From Ulota crispa (taxonomy: Eukaryota; Streptophyta; Bryopsida; Orthotrichales; Orthotrichaceae), in NCBI GenBank assembly GCA_963920765.1, contig OY987243.1:13454001-13518000 (forward strand): a stretch of DNA of 64,000 nt, written 5' to 3'. A program made the position numbers and the translations under genes. Below are positions 1 to 11,511 of this stretch, in pieces. Position 1 is the first letter of the stretch; the number at the start of each line of letters is the position of its first letter. The notes beneath the pieces were generated by a model that was not told the origin of the DNA, did no database searches, and was given only the letters and a program-made list of their open reading frames with translations.

Positions 1-268
1 ACTCTATCAATAATGGGATTCATGATGTTCCTTTGTCAAAAATATGCAAGTGGCATCGATCATCATATTTGATATAAGCAAACAAAACATAGAATTTATA
101 TAATATTTTTCAAAAGAATATTTGTGTGAGGGTATGATTTTGTTTGTCTATGACATTTTATGCATTAAAAATCATGCAATTTTTGAAAAAAAACTTTTTG
201 CAAAATTTACATATCAACATGTTTATAAACAAACAGAAAGTTCAAAACAATTGCAAACAATCATGTGT

Positions 269-570
269 TAAGGTAACAGCACCCATAACCGTCAAATTAA
301 GGGTTTTGAACATGATGATTTTTAATAAACATCTAGCAAATTATAGGATCCTATTAGCAAGAGAAAAGTGGTGAGTTTGCACTTTCAAATGAATTATTTG
401 GATACTATGAGAATAAGTTGTGAATTTTCAAAAAGCCAATTGCAATTGCACCTAATACCAATACTAAGGTTTCATGTTTACATGTTGTACATTCTTGTGA
501 TTATATCTATTCACTTCCACATATTTTCCAAAATTTTAGAGGTGATGATTATGGATTGTTGCTACCTTAA
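269..570 (+). mobile_element. MITE, family M1 (TIR AAGGTAGGAGCACCC), copy 1
   Basis: About 300 bp bounded by imperfect terminal inverted repeats (left AAGGTAACAGCACCCATAA, right reading GCTACCTTAA). The interior, including GTTTGCACTTTCAAA and TTATTTGGATACT, recurs at 7035-7351, 43540-43856 and 58953-59270. No coding capacity. Ends may shift by a few bases. The superfamily is not certain; a TTA/TAA-type target would suit PIF/Harbinger. Confidence 0.7.
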
Positions 571-1609
571 GTAGGGGATGGAGGTATTATTGTAGTCACT
601 TGTAGTTTTGTAATCAAGTCTTTTGGTATCTTGCTTTTGGAAGGTGAGGAATGTTTGGATTTTAAAATATGAAAATGAGGTTAGTAGTTACCAGATTGTT
701 TCTAAGTTAGTATAGAAATGCTTGCCAGTTTCTTTTGCTTAAAATTTAGATTTATGAAATTGCTAGCAATCTTTACACGGTTTGTACGAGAGTTCTGAAA
801 TGCTTGCCTGAATATTTTCTTTTTTATTGAATTATAGTATGTGTCCTAGGAATTTCTTTATAATTTAGTTTATTTTCAAATGTAATAGAATGTCATTTCA
901 TTTTTATAGGTCTATAGCTTAGTAGATGATTTTTTAAATCTTTTTAATGGTTTATGGTAGCATCTTCTTGAACATACTCGTTTTTTTTTAAGTAGCAGAT
1001 TTTATAATAATTTTTTTTGCTTTGTTTAGTTTACAACTGAAGGTTGTTCAATGAATTTTCAGCTTTTGATTTAGACTAGCTTTTTGCCATATGCGCTTAC
1101 AATCATCTGTGGTTTATTGTAGTAAATAACAAAATTTGCTTGCATTTTTTGTTCATAAAAACATGTTCAATAAGTTTATTGCTTCTTATGGACATTCGAG
1201 TTTTGAGGAATGCGTCAATGTTACAGTTTAAATTATAGACTTTGATATCCTAATTAAATGTCAATTAATCGGTGACTTATGATTTTTGTTAGAAAAGTTA
1301 TGTTTCAAACTTGTCTTTCATTTTTTCAATTTGACACAAGTGTTAATACAGTTTAGAAGGTTTCTTCGAATTCACTCCCAAAACTTCATGTCTCTACACC
1401 ATTGTCAATGTTCTCTCCAACCCTAATACCAATATCATGTTAAAATCATCTTCTTTTCATCGTCTCTACATCATCTCTAGTTTTTCCACAACAAGCAAGC
1501 ATACAGGCAAGCACCTCCTCTTTCCATGCAGCCTTCCCTCCAACAGCCCTAAAAGTTCAAAACAAACACACAGAGAAAGAGAAACTAAAACTAAACCCTA
1601 ATTTTACAT
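571..1609. other. AT-rich intergenic stretch
   Basis: I see no gene, RNA or terminal-repeat structure here. It is T-rich with many short homopolymers. The last 200 bases become more pyrimidine-rich. Confidence 0.5.
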
Positions 1610-1835
1610 CTCCCAGCAAATGCAATGCGCAGGCCCGAAGAACGGTAAGGGGCAAGTCAACCCAGTCCTGCACCAAGCCTGCCCGGTCTAACCGGCACCA
1701 TGGCGAGCATGGGTGAGGCTGCTGAAGACTCGAACTGAAACCTTCATGGGGACTTGATATCACGTCCTGCTTGCTGAGCAAGGATATGGAAGCTCGAAGG
1801 ATCATGATTTGAACCCATTCCAATATACTTCAAAA
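1610..1835 (-). mobile_element. SINE-like fragment (tRNA-derived, tentative)
   Basis: Read on the minus strand, this GC-richer island carries two pol III B-box-like motifs, GGGTTCAAATC near 1815 and CAGTTCGAGTC near 1735. They are followed by GGTGCCGGTTAGACC and a CTTGGTGCAGGACTGGG stretch, an arrangement seen in plant tRNA-derived SINEs. There is no clear A box, poly(A) tail or target duplication, and no second copy in the window. A gene fragment remains possible. Confidence 0.3.
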
Positions 1836-2484
1836 AAGTTGTTAATATTTTGACTTCAAAGAGATATTGAACTAAAAACTGCATAAATAAATACTGGTGA
1901 TAGCAACTGCACATTTTAATCAAATATTAAAAATTCAAAACGTGTAACTAAAACACAACACATCGATTCCCAAAATGGAATTTCAGCTTGTTTTCCACAT
2001 ACAGTGCTGTCAATCAAGTTACAGATGAGAGGCACAACATTAGTGATAAGATCAAGTCCCAGTTACTGAAAACGTCTAAAAATAGACACAGCCAGGATAA
2101 ACACACTTCTAAACATGACTGATCTGGCCACATGAGACCACAGCAAAACGCTGCACTCCAGCACATGATAACAGGAAAATGATTCAGCTCAGTCTCTTGC
2201 AAAGTTGCACAACTGAGTTTGGGCAACCAAAAGGAGAAATAGAGAAAAACAACCTCGGTAGTTCTGCACAGCCAGAGTACCTTGAGAGTTCATTCATCAA
2301 CGCCCATAGAAAAATGAGAGCGATACAGGAACTACGTAATCCTTGTAGAGAGTGACCATAAAACCAAAGGACTTCCTGAAGCAGCTTCTGACAACAGGCT
2401 TGCACAATGGCACAGCACGAAAGCTTGATTTGCTGAAGTATGGAATCAGTAGAGAGAAGAGCTCCAATAATTCGTTAAATTTGA

Positions 2485-5400
2485 TCATTCCCTCTTCGTT
2501 GCAGAATTACCATCTCCGCAGTAGCAGAGTCGAGCTGAAGGCTGGTGCGGCCAGGACGTCAGCCTAAATCTCTTCACTTCGTCCTGCTGAATCATACTTG
2601 TCGTATGTTCTTGAATCTTCAGTGATGATAAAATTCACAAAACTGAGATGCGTCACAGGGTTTCACCGGATTGCTAACTCCTTGGATGCACTAGTAACTG
2701 GTAAAGCAATGTAATTGACATGTACCAGACAAGCGTATTGGGCAACACCACTTGTCAATTAGGTCCCCTTTCGAATATAACCGTGTAAAAAGATGAATCA
2801 AGCACTACAGCAACAAAACCGGTTTAGACCTTGAAGTGACCTCTGGCAGAAGCCAAGGTTTTTGTCTTCTCCAATAAAATCTGTGAACCACGTAGACAAA
2901 AATACCGACATAAGTAAAAGGTTCTTCAGCTCATAAGCAGGGCTTTTTGTTTTTCATTTTTTAAGAAGTGTGAAGGTGGCTATTTAAAATGTTATAGTGG
3001 TGCTTCAAATTTCAACATTCATCCACATATTGGCTAGAAAATATCACATTAGTACATACTATATGTCTAAAATTTGATTTTCATCCACAATTTGGCGACT
3101 TCATCCAATTTATTAAAAAAAATTGAAGACTAGTGGCAAAATCATCCAAATTTTTTGGCATTTTTTTAATGTTTTTTAGCCAGATTTTTTTTTTGGGTGC
3201 AATCTGGCACTAAAAAGCCAAAAAAAAAAGCCCTGCTCATAAGACCATGCCACAATTTGAACCTTTACTAGCGCTAAGTGTAACAAAAGTTTGCCTAGCA
3301 GAGACAACCTGAGAAGCAGATTCTCAAGGAACTTACCTCGCGCATGAAAATAGCAACAGCCTTAGCGCCCTCTGTTGCCAGCTCCAAAACTTTCTCGAAA
3401 GTTTCTATTGGCACCTTGGAATCCATCTGTAAGAAGATTTTCAAAAAAAGGCAGATATGCAACATTATTCTTCTGATGCTGAATAAGGTAAACAAACGCA
3501 CGAGCTGACTCAATGACAGCAAATTGAAACCACCATTGCAAACCAGAAAAAGTGGGCCTAGAGGTTAGAAAAGCAGAAGCATTTATACCAGATTAACAGA
3601 TCAGATAAGAACAGAAGACATGGGAAAGTTGTATCCGGTTACAAAAAATAGCAAAACGAATTTGTGCAGCCGTTGCAACAACAGTGCAAAAGTGCAAAAG
3701 TGCATAACGCAGGGTGTTTCTCAAGCATAAATTTTAATACTGCTCATCTGCAGTGTTTTGCAAGGTGAATTGGTGCCTTAAGTTCTATCCCAGTCCATAC
3801 AATGACAAGTGACAGGCACTCTCAAAATCAATCTCTACCACAAAAAGCAATGAATGACAGAAGAAATTCACCTGCAAAAGGGACAGCTTTTCCAGCTTTG
3901 GAAAGTATCCAACAACTAGGTCTGGTCCACCACCACTGTCCTCTTGGTAATTTAGATCTGGACCGGTAAAAAAGTCAAACGCCAGTACCTCAAAATGAAG
4001 CTCTTTCTTAGAATTCTCTAAAGGAAACTAGCTCAAAATAAAAGCACCACAACAAATGACAGCACAAGATAACCTTGTTTGTAAGTATGAATGCTATGAA
4101 ATGAAAGGGACACAAGTACCTAACAAAGGGGTGGAATCCAGAAATCCAGCAGCACAAGAAACAACAAGATCTCGCATTGGAATTCCGGCATCAGCAAGTG
4201 CGATAGAAGCTGCATTAATACACGCTGCCCTCGTTCCTGCAGAGGCCATAAAAGAAGGTGATTTATCACAAATAATACCACTAGAAACTGCCTCCCCCAA
4301 AACATTGCCAACCTACATATTTCCTTCATGAATACACATCTTATTCCTAAACACTTTACAGTTTTGAACAGAGATCATGCATGTAGTTATTACTGCCAGA
4401 GAGAGTACCTCCATCTGCCTGAAGGACCTGAACATATATATCTATCTGCAGATAAGTCGGAGGAAAATTAGAAAACAAAATGGGCATTCAAAGCTGAAAT
4501 CATCAGTACTCCATGATGAACATACTTGATCTCACAAAACTGCTATTTCCATATAAAACGCCACGATCAAGTCTTGGAATGAAAACATTAAAAAGGTAAT
4601 TTTTGAAATACAGATCAAGGAGGCAGCAAACCTGAGTTCGAGGTAACAGGTGTGTCATAATAGCTGCTTCCATGGTTTGACCGATGACAAGAGAGAGTTC
4701 TGTAGAACGTCTGCAAAAAAATCAAGTTCAGCATCTTTCCAAAACGGTGCCGCAAAGTTGCATTGCGTGTAAGAAAAGAAACCAATTCGTGGTGCAGGAA
4801 CAATGCGCCCAGGGCTTTTTTTGGGCAATTTAAGGCCCAATTGCCTCAAAAAAAAAAGGCGAGCTTCAAGCCTACAGAAAAAAAAGGGGAAAAAATTTCA
4901 AAAATGCCAGATTGCAATAATGAAAATTGCATTGCAGCCTATGCTTTCATATAATTCTTATCAAATTGAAAATTGATGCCATCATTTTAAAATTATTTGA
5001 GATATTGTTTAATCAAATTCCATGCAGTAATTAAGTAATGCCAATGGTATTTGGATATTTTCAAAAAAAAGGCTAATGAATACTTTTTGCCTACAAAAAA
5101 AATCCTATAATGTTGCAAAAATCCACGCATAGAAGCCACCTTCAACTCCAACCAAAATAGGGATGGAGCCCGCAAGCTACAAAGCATTTTCAAAGAATGC
5201 CACATAGCCATTGGTCACAAAACCCAAAAAAAAACCCTGAATGCGCCTGAACTACCTACCTGTCGGTCTTGCCTCGACGTCTTCGCTCTCCAGTACTGAA
5301 AGCAGCCATGCTGTACTCACATCGAACAAGAGCTCTGTCATGAAGCTGGTGAGCCTTGTTGGAGACTTCATGAGGGCCGTACACGACGGCCATCACTTTC

Positions 5401-5534
5401 GTGTTACCCATGTGGAAGACAGCGGAGCCATCGGCGGAGGGAGTCACTCCCACAAGAGCATGCAGGTGACGCATCTCGTGAGGACGGCGACCATCTAAGC
5501 GGAGACCCTCGGGGCTCACGAATTCCAACGACAT
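2485..5534 (-). CDS. RRP41: Exosome complex component RRP41 (RNase PH-fold)
   Basis: Core subunit of the hexameric RNase PH ring of the RNA exosome, acting in nuclear and cytoplasmic 3'-5' RNA processing and decay. The plant subunit is reported to retain phosphorolytic activity. Coding exons, in minus-strand order: 5534-5260, 4710-4632, 4445-4409, 4236-4120, 3957-3872, 3426-3337, 2616-2485. All introns are GT..AG and phases agree, giving about 271 residues. Clear family blocks are EGLRLDGRR and ADGSAVFHMGNTKV (residues about 9-46), STELSLVIGQTMEA (about 94-107), QVLQADGGTR, and INAASIALADAGIPMRDL in exon 4, which holds the conserved acidic block of the active fold. The ATG lies directly after a CAG acceptor, so a spliced 5' leader is likely. 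The first six exons are firm. The last exon is inferred from an IQEHT block resembling LQENT of Arabidopsis RRP41; it adds a tail longer than the roughly 241-residue Arabidopsis protein. Introns hold hAT-type MITEs at 2938-3235 and 4810-5239. Confidence 0.92.
2938..3235 (-). mobile_element. hAT-type MITE, 300-bp subfamily, copy 1
   Basis: Starts CAGGGCTTTTTG and ends AAAAAGCCCTG, flanked by the perfect 8-bp target duplication CTCATAAG (2930-2937 and 3236-3243). That is the signature of hAT elements. It lies within the last RRP41 intron. Sister copies, in opposite orientation, are at 29314-29619, 30466-30749 and 30809-31097. No transposase. Confidence 0.9.
4810..5239 (-). mobile_element. hAT-type MITE, 430-bp subfamily, copy 1
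   Basis: 430 bp, from CAGGGCTTTTTTTGGG to AAAAAAAAACCCTG, with a perfect 8-bp target duplication AATGCGCC (4802-4809, 5240-5247). It sits in RRP41 intron 1; the duplication ends 11 bases before the first intron base on the gene strand (5259). A reverse sister copy is at 21869-22300. Shares TIRs, but not the interior, with the 300-bp hAT subfamily. Confidence 0.92.
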
Positions 5535-6584
5535 CTGCACATTCACGCACCTATCAATGCATGACAAAGGTCCTCAAAATACAAAAACACCAAACCAATA
5601 TCGTAGTAATCAGGGTCTCAAAAAGTGTCAACCTAAACTCTGAACCCTGAAAAACAATGCTCTCAAATTTTCGAGCAGAAATTCCAAACTCTAGTAGCTG
5701 CAGCAGTGCTGAGCACAAGCGTTTCATTCTCTGCTCCAGCAAGATGAACACTAGAGCGCCACTCGCACAATAATCACAGAGAAAATTGTTCTGACCTAAA
5801 CCATAAATATGTGCAATGCAAATGTATTCCAGCAATTCTTTAGCCACGGGAGGCATTGAGGAATCAATTGTTCTGACCTAAACCCTAAATATGCATTACA
5901 AATGTATTCCAGCATTTCTTTAGCCACGGGAGGCACTGACGAGTAATTCAAAACCCTAATTACTTCATTTGAGATCTGCATTAGAGCCGAGCACGAGCGT
6001 TTCACAACTGGCTCATGGCAGAACAGCAAGACAGAGTCGTTCATGTAATAATTTCAACGAGATTACACACCATCAAGCGAATGTGAGTCTGCTGCACGAA
6101 ATCATCATGCCGATCATCGAAGTGCTCAACTGTGCAATCACCGTAATGAAAGTAGCCGCTTGCAGATACGACCTCTGATGCCCACAACATTCATTTCGAG
6201 AAAGGCCAAGTGAGGGTGATAAAGAGAGTGAGATGTTTCGTGCACTGCCATTAGAGAAAGGGCTTACCCTAAAATGTTTCAATTGCAATCAAACTTGCGG
6301 TCGACTACGATTAGCTCTGGCTCCAAATGAACAGACTTGCGCTTGTGTCCGTCTCGCAACGCCTGTATCGCGGAAGTGTGAATCACAGTGCCCGCTTGGC
6401 AACCGCACTTGAGCTCTCACAATTCGGAATTGCGCATTCAGATCGCAATCGAGGAAAGGTTTGACGAAGCGTATTGTCGCACGTTGAGCTTCAAACCCTA
6501 AAAACAGAAATCGTGTTCCCACGCCGGCTCGTTCCCTCCTTTGGTTCGCCTGATGGTAACATGGCATTCGCTCTACATATTCAG
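5535..6584 (-). promoter_or_regulatory. RRP41 upstream leader/promoter region with tandem duplication
   Basis: The region upstream of the RRP41 start codon. The CAG just before the ATG suggests the 3' end of a leader intron, but I cannot place its donor. It contains an 81-bp near-perfect tandem duplication (5787-5867 and 5868-5948, sharing TTGTTCTGACCTAAACC and TTTAGCCACGGGAGGCA). Looser similarity extends on both sides (GAGCACAAGCGTTTCA near 5713, GAGCACGAGCGTTTCA near 5991). No TATA box is obvious. The 6290-6580 part is GC-richer and probably holds the transcription start. Confidence 0.4.
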
Positions 6585-7002
6585 GTACTTAGGTAGTACG
6601 CTCGAAAACAGTTCGCTCATTTTGAACCATCCAGTAGCTTATTGTTAAATGGTGCACTGGTGGTTCTTACATTAGCCTCTTATAACTCATTGAATGTATG
6701 GAAGAAAATTTGTTTATAATTGTAAGAGTCAATCATTCTCCTTGTTTTCTCAAATCTTTCACAACTTACAAGTGCATGGTTCTTGGAAGGTTTAAGGTTA
6801 ATAATAGGGACCTATGACACATGCACTTTGAGAATTCATACGTAACTCAAAAATGCTTCAAAAAATATGAAACGACTTGTGTGGCATTCAACAAATATTT
6901 CTCTTTGTCTAAAAAATGAACTAAAAATCCTTCCATCCACGGAAGACCATGAAAAAGAGGGATGAGCCCTTAGATGGGCTATTTTCGAGCATACTACCTT
7001 AA
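6585..7002. mobile_element. MITE with CTTAGGTAGTACGCTCG inverted repeats
   Basis: Left end CTTAGGTAGTACGCTCGAAA; the right end reads TTTTCGAGCATACTACCTTAAG, a matching inverted repeat of about 23 bp with few mismatches. About 418 bp, non-coding. The outer AAGGTAG core resembles the ends of the elements at 10500-10806 and 17866-18421. Confidence 0.7.
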
Positions 7003-7034
7003 GAGCACCTCCACCGCAAACGCAACAACATACG

Positions 7035-7351
7035 TAAGGTAGGAACACCCATAAGCATCAGTGTCTCCATAACCATCACCTCTGAAAGCTTGGAAAATCT
7101 GTGGAAGTGAATAGATGTAATGACAAGGATGTACAACACGTGACCATGAAATCTTAAAAATGGTTATGGGTGTAATGGCAGTTTGCTTTTTAAAAATTCA
7201 TAACTTATTCTCACAGTATCCAAATAATACATTTGAAAGTGCAAACTCATTTTTTTCTATTCCTAATAGGATCCTATAGTTTGGAAATTGTTTATTAATA
7301 GCCATAATGTTCAAAACCCTTAGTTTGACGTTTATGGGTGCTCCTACTTTA
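7035..7351 (-). mobile_element. MITE, family M1, copy 2
   Basis: Reverse-orientation copy of the M1 family: TAAGGTAGGAACACCCATAA at the left, TTATGGGTGCTCCTAC at the right, about 317 bp. The body aligns along its whole length with 269-570 and 58953-59270. It follows the 6585-7002 MITE by about 30 bp. Confidence 0.85.
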
Positions 7352-7719
7352 AAGGCAACTGTTGTAGGAAGGGAGAACTTTTGAGCTCCACCACATTCAC
7401 GCCAAAGCTTTTCCCTACCTCTTGGGCAACGCTACAAGCTCCCGTCCACGTCACTCTCCAAGTCTCTTGCGTTCATGTTACAACTCACAAGAGGATTCAA
7501 ATAGGTTGAGGCTTGTTCTTGCTTGTTTCCTTTCCTGGTGCTGGAGAGAAGAAACAACAAAGTAGCGTGCATGCATGGTAGAAAAGCTCCCCAAAGGCCG
7601 GAGGCAGTACTTGAAGTGACCCGCGTGAAAGCCCGTGAATTCTCCAATCACTACAAAAATGCGGGGGAGATACCCTAATTTCTCAACATTTCACACTATA
7701 TAAATGTTTACCGCTGTCA
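7352..7719. other. GC-richer island without recognisable gene
   Basis: The stretch 7370-7650 is less AT-rich than its surroundings and has short open frames on both strands (for example 7432-7647 minus, 71 residues). I recognise no family, splice structure or RNA. It may be a decayed gene fragment. Confidence 0.3.
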
Positions 7720-7960
7720 ATATCACAGTAATTTGCATCAAAAATTACTGTAAAAAATAGTTTTTAAAGGGTTTGGTAGCAAGAATGAAGTTGTGGAAAA
7801 ATAAAATAGCAATGTCCAAGTCATAAACCATGTGAAATCCAAGAATTTTGAGAGTTGTATGTGCCTTTAGGTGGCCAAGTGCTGAGTCTCCAGGTAACTT
7901 ACTAAGGTAAGGCAACCTAATTGTCAAGACAATCTAAATGTAACATTTAGTGTAGAGGAG
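7720..7960 (-). repeat. Dispersed repeat R1, copy 1
   Basis: Shares, in reverse, the blocks GGCCACTTGG, CATGGTTTACAAC and CAAGGCCATTT-like segments with 11250-11500 and 62560-62770. Boundaries are vague. The blocks CTAAATGTAACATTTAGTG at the right end and CACTAAATATTGCATTTAG at 62553 suggest an inverted-repeat-ended element. Confidence 0.5.
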
Positions 7961-9231
7961 GAGTGGAGGTTTTATTCTTTTTGGAGCACCTCCAATGTTG
8001 CCCTTGTAGGGTCTAACACAATGATCATAATTTGTAATCACATTTATAGAATTAGATTTGTACATACCAATATGCACCAACTAGTTTATGCTAAACAAAT
8101 TCTTTTGAGACTAGTTTTGTGTTGAATATTACAAAAATTTAGAAGAACTTGATTGCCTTATATTTAAAATGGATTTTCTTTTCTTCATGTTTAATTTTTC
8201 TATGTGAAATATGTTGAATTTGTTTTTGAAGGTTTTTTTAATTAGGAATTTTTTTGTATTAAACACAATTGTATTCAACAAAAATAAACTATTATTATAA
8301 ATCTAAATCACACATATTTTTTGAAAAAAAAACACAACAATGTAAGAAATATTAGGTGAACAAAAGAGGAAATCTTTATACATACATAAGTGATTATTAG
8401 TTGTCCAATATGTGGATAGTAAGAGGATTAAGAATAAAAGCATGCTTGTTAGGGGCTCAGTTTTTTTATAAATGTTGCACATGACTTTGATATGACTATT
8501 TACAATGTCTATTAAAAACGTGATTTCAAGTTTCTTGTAGGACAAAAATACACATTTTGCTATAATTTCATAAGTTCTATTTGGTTAAACCGTACTATAA
8601 TTCTCTAATCAATAAGATCTTGTTGATCTAATCTATCTCCTCACCTGTTGATTGAGATTTAGGTCATGATTAGTATTTTCATGTGCAAATTTGCCACCTA
8701 AGCTAGATGCACCTCGTTTTAATACGTTAAAAACATCATATCTTTCCAACAAATCTGATTAGCCCAAATACGTTTGATACATGGCCAATTGCAGTGTTTT
8801 TTTAGAATTACCAAATCAAAATTCAAGTTCTATTAAAAAAAAAAAAAATCAACATGAATTTAATACAATGCATCTCAAAGCAGAAATACACTCATGTATA
8901 GAAGGGGTACATGTCAAAAGTCACATATTTTAAAGTTTTCTAGATTTCATACAAACTGGTTTATGATGCAATGTTGGAACTAGTGTTCCCACCTCCAGTT
9001 CTAAAATCTCCTCAAAGAGAACAAGAATCTTTGTTCCGAGTTTAATAAAGTCCTGTTCAACTCCTAGTTTGGCAGCAGTGAAATTCTTATGTGCAAAATT
9101 TCACCACATGGCCACAGTATAAATTTCGTGACCGACACTCATCAAAGAGCGTTGGGGGACGAGCCAAGAATTAAAGATTTGCTATCCCCAAAATAACCAA
9201 AATGACCTTAAAGCATGCTAACTAAATTTAA
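7961..9231. other. AT-rich intergenic stretch
   Basis: Apart from short homopolymer runs I see no gene, no clear terminal inverted repeats and no repeat shared with the rest of the window. Confidence 0.5.
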
Positions 9232-9753
9232 CCCCCAAACGCCCAAGGGGTAGGGCAAAACATAGATGCGTTATAAAATGATATTTTTGTAATTTTAATG
9301 GAGGTGGTTTAAAAAAATAAAACAAAAATCTTGATTTTTTAGTAATTATTTATATGGTCAAATATTCAAAAAAAGTTTTGGATTCTCATTTAAAGGATTT
9401 AAAAGCATTTATCATTTAATATTCATCAAAATTACAATTTTTATTCATAGAATTTAAAATTTGGCATAATTAGTTTAAAAAAGACATTAATTTATTCAAA
9501 ACTTCAAAAACGCAATCTTTGTAAAGGAGAGAACATTGTTTGTTTTCTGAAATAGTAAATTTTGTAACATTAGCAAATATTGAAATGTTTGTCTTTAAAA
9601 AATTTTCATTTGTGGAGTTTAGCTTGGATTGACATGGTTCAAATTGGATTAGAAAGTAGACTTGCTTTCCTATACAAAAATGTTTTTTTTATATTTTGGG
9701 CATCTTGCAGAAAAAGGTAGCAACTAGACAATGGTCGATTGGGTGTTTAGGGG
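9232..9753. mobile_element. TTAA-flanked MITE (CCCCTAAAGG family), divergent copy L
   Basis: Preceded by TTAA (9228-9231) and starting CCCCCAAACGCC; ends GGGTGTTTAGGGG followed by TTAA (9754-9757). 522 bp. The interior is unlike that of the other members, so this is either an old or a distinct subfamily. Non-coding. Confidence 0.6.
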
Positions 9754-9757
9754 TTAA

Positions 9758-10499
9758 AGCACTTGCAACGTGACTTTGACCTTGGCACATCAATGAGGTG
9801 ATCATGAGTTCAAATTTAGGTAATAACAAGATACTTATCATCATAATGCACTCACTTATGGTGCATGATCAAATGACCTTGTTACCACGCAAGGATTGGA
9901 GAATTTCTTGGAAGAAAGATAATTGTCAACTCTTTACATGGTCTACCTTCTAATGGAAACATCAATTGGACACAATGAAAATGTACAAAAATCAAAGTTT
10001 GCAATTTTTATTGATTTTGCATTGGTCAAGTAACACAAGCCAAGAATGCATGCTAGCAAGGAAAAAATGGATAGAATCATGTATATGTGCACTTTCATTC
10101 TTTCAGTAACTATTATTATTAGTTTTCATCCAAATACGGCACCCTTGAGTTGTTTCATTGAGAGGGATTTGATATACACATTTTTCATATGATCTTTGTA
10201 ATGTTTAAACACTTTATTCAAACTCAACAGCACGTGAAATTACGCATCGATGCAAGAAAAACCCAACAATTCCAAGTTCTGGAAGAAAATAGTGCGTGCA
10301 ATGATTGAACCGGTTGTAAAATTTTGTTTATTCCCTCACACACGTTATGCTCATTTGGACAAAATGGACTACTTCAAGAAATGCTATAACTGGTTATAAT
10401 ATAAAAAAATCAACAATAAAAAGATACCTAAATAAATAATTGATGGCTTGCTTTCTTTTCCGTACCACAAAGCTTCCGCTTGATTCTTGAAAGACAACG
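9758..10499. other. Intergenic stretch with a weak pol III-like motif
   Basis: GATCATGAGTTCAAATTTAG near 9805 resembles a tRNA-type B box and AAAGCACTTGC near 9756 faintly resembles an A box, as in some plant SINEs. Evidence is too thin to call one. The rest is featureless AT-rich DNA. Confidence 0.25.
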
Positions 10500-10806
10500 T
10501 AAGGTAGGAGGCTCAAAAAGCGTCACTTTAATTGCCGATTGCATTTGGGAAGAAATTAAACTCCTTGAAATAATTTTTAGTAAATTTTGGTAGGAAGAAC
10601 AATGGAATTGGCATCTAACCCAAGTCGTTTCATATTTTTTGAATTTTTGTGGAATTAGTTATGAATTTTTCAAGTTGAAATCCAATGGTCACTAAAAGCG
10701 ACCCCCTCCTAGAATGTACATCTTAGGTACATTGGAAAAAACAAAATGTACCTTTGTTTTAGAGGTCGCTTTTAGAACCGGGTCGCTTTTAGAGCACCTT
10801 ACCTTA
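10500..10806. mobile_element. MITE with TAAGGTAGGAGGCTC inverted repeats
   Basis: Left end TAAGGTAGGAGGCTCAAAAA, right end TTTTAGAGCACCTTACCTTA; about 27-bp imperfect inverted repeats, 307 bp. A further internal pair, AAAAGCGACC near 10697 and GGTCGCTTTTAGA near 10764 and 10781, shows local duplication near the right end. Non-coding. Confidence 0.65.
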
Positions 10807-10889
10807 ACAAGTTGCCTAAGGGCATTACCACTTGTATAGGAAAACAACAATTTGAGCAGACTTATGGATGAAAATGGATTAATTACACT

Positions 10890-11110
10890 AAATACTGCAT
10901 TTTGGATGCCCTACACTAATGGTTGATCATGATTGGATTTTGCATGATCTACAACTTGAACTTTGTTAATTTATTTTTGGGCAGCTCTGTAGTGGTTGCA
11001 AGGCCCTTTAAAAATTGTTTTCTTGCAATAATTAGTGGTGAAAATCATTTTTACAACAGTAAAAGTGTAAGATATGAGAATTAGTGTGGGGCAACCTAAA
11101 TGTACTATTT
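10890..11110 (+). repeat. Dispersed repeat R1, partial copy 2
   Basis: Contains CAGCTCTGTAGTGGTTGCAAGGCC, then TGTTTTCTTGCAATAATTA, aligning with 11425-11480 (AGCTCTGTTGTTGTTGC). It preserves the downstream part of R1 that in the next copy is interrupted by an insertion, so it serves as the uninterrupted comparison. Confidence 0.5.
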
Positions 11111-11511
11111 GGTGCATGGCCCAGCCAAAGTATTGTTTTTGGCACAACAGTTCTTTCAAATATTGCCTTTTTTTCACAATAAGTAGGTTGAATAATTGAT
11201 GGTGAAGAATCTACTTGCTTTTGCAAATAAGGATATTGGTCATTGATTCAACATTAATTCACCTATTCTAAATATTGCGTTTAAACTGCTATAACAATCA
11301 AGTTGTCTTATTTTGGAAATGTACCTCATGACTCATTGCTTGGCCACTTGGAGGGGCATGCAACTCTCTAAACATTAGGATTTCACATGGTTTACAACCT
11401 AGATGCTCCTAGTTTGATTTTTAGCTCTGTTGTTGTTGCAAGGCCATTTAAAATTTGTTTACTGCAATAATTATTAATAAAAATCACAATAACACTAGTA
11501 AGCTTATTATA

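Noticed and set aside
9754-9840. tRNA/SINE-like A-box and B-box motifs
   Set aside because: Only GAGTTCAAATTTAG is convincing; no fold, no tail, no second copy.
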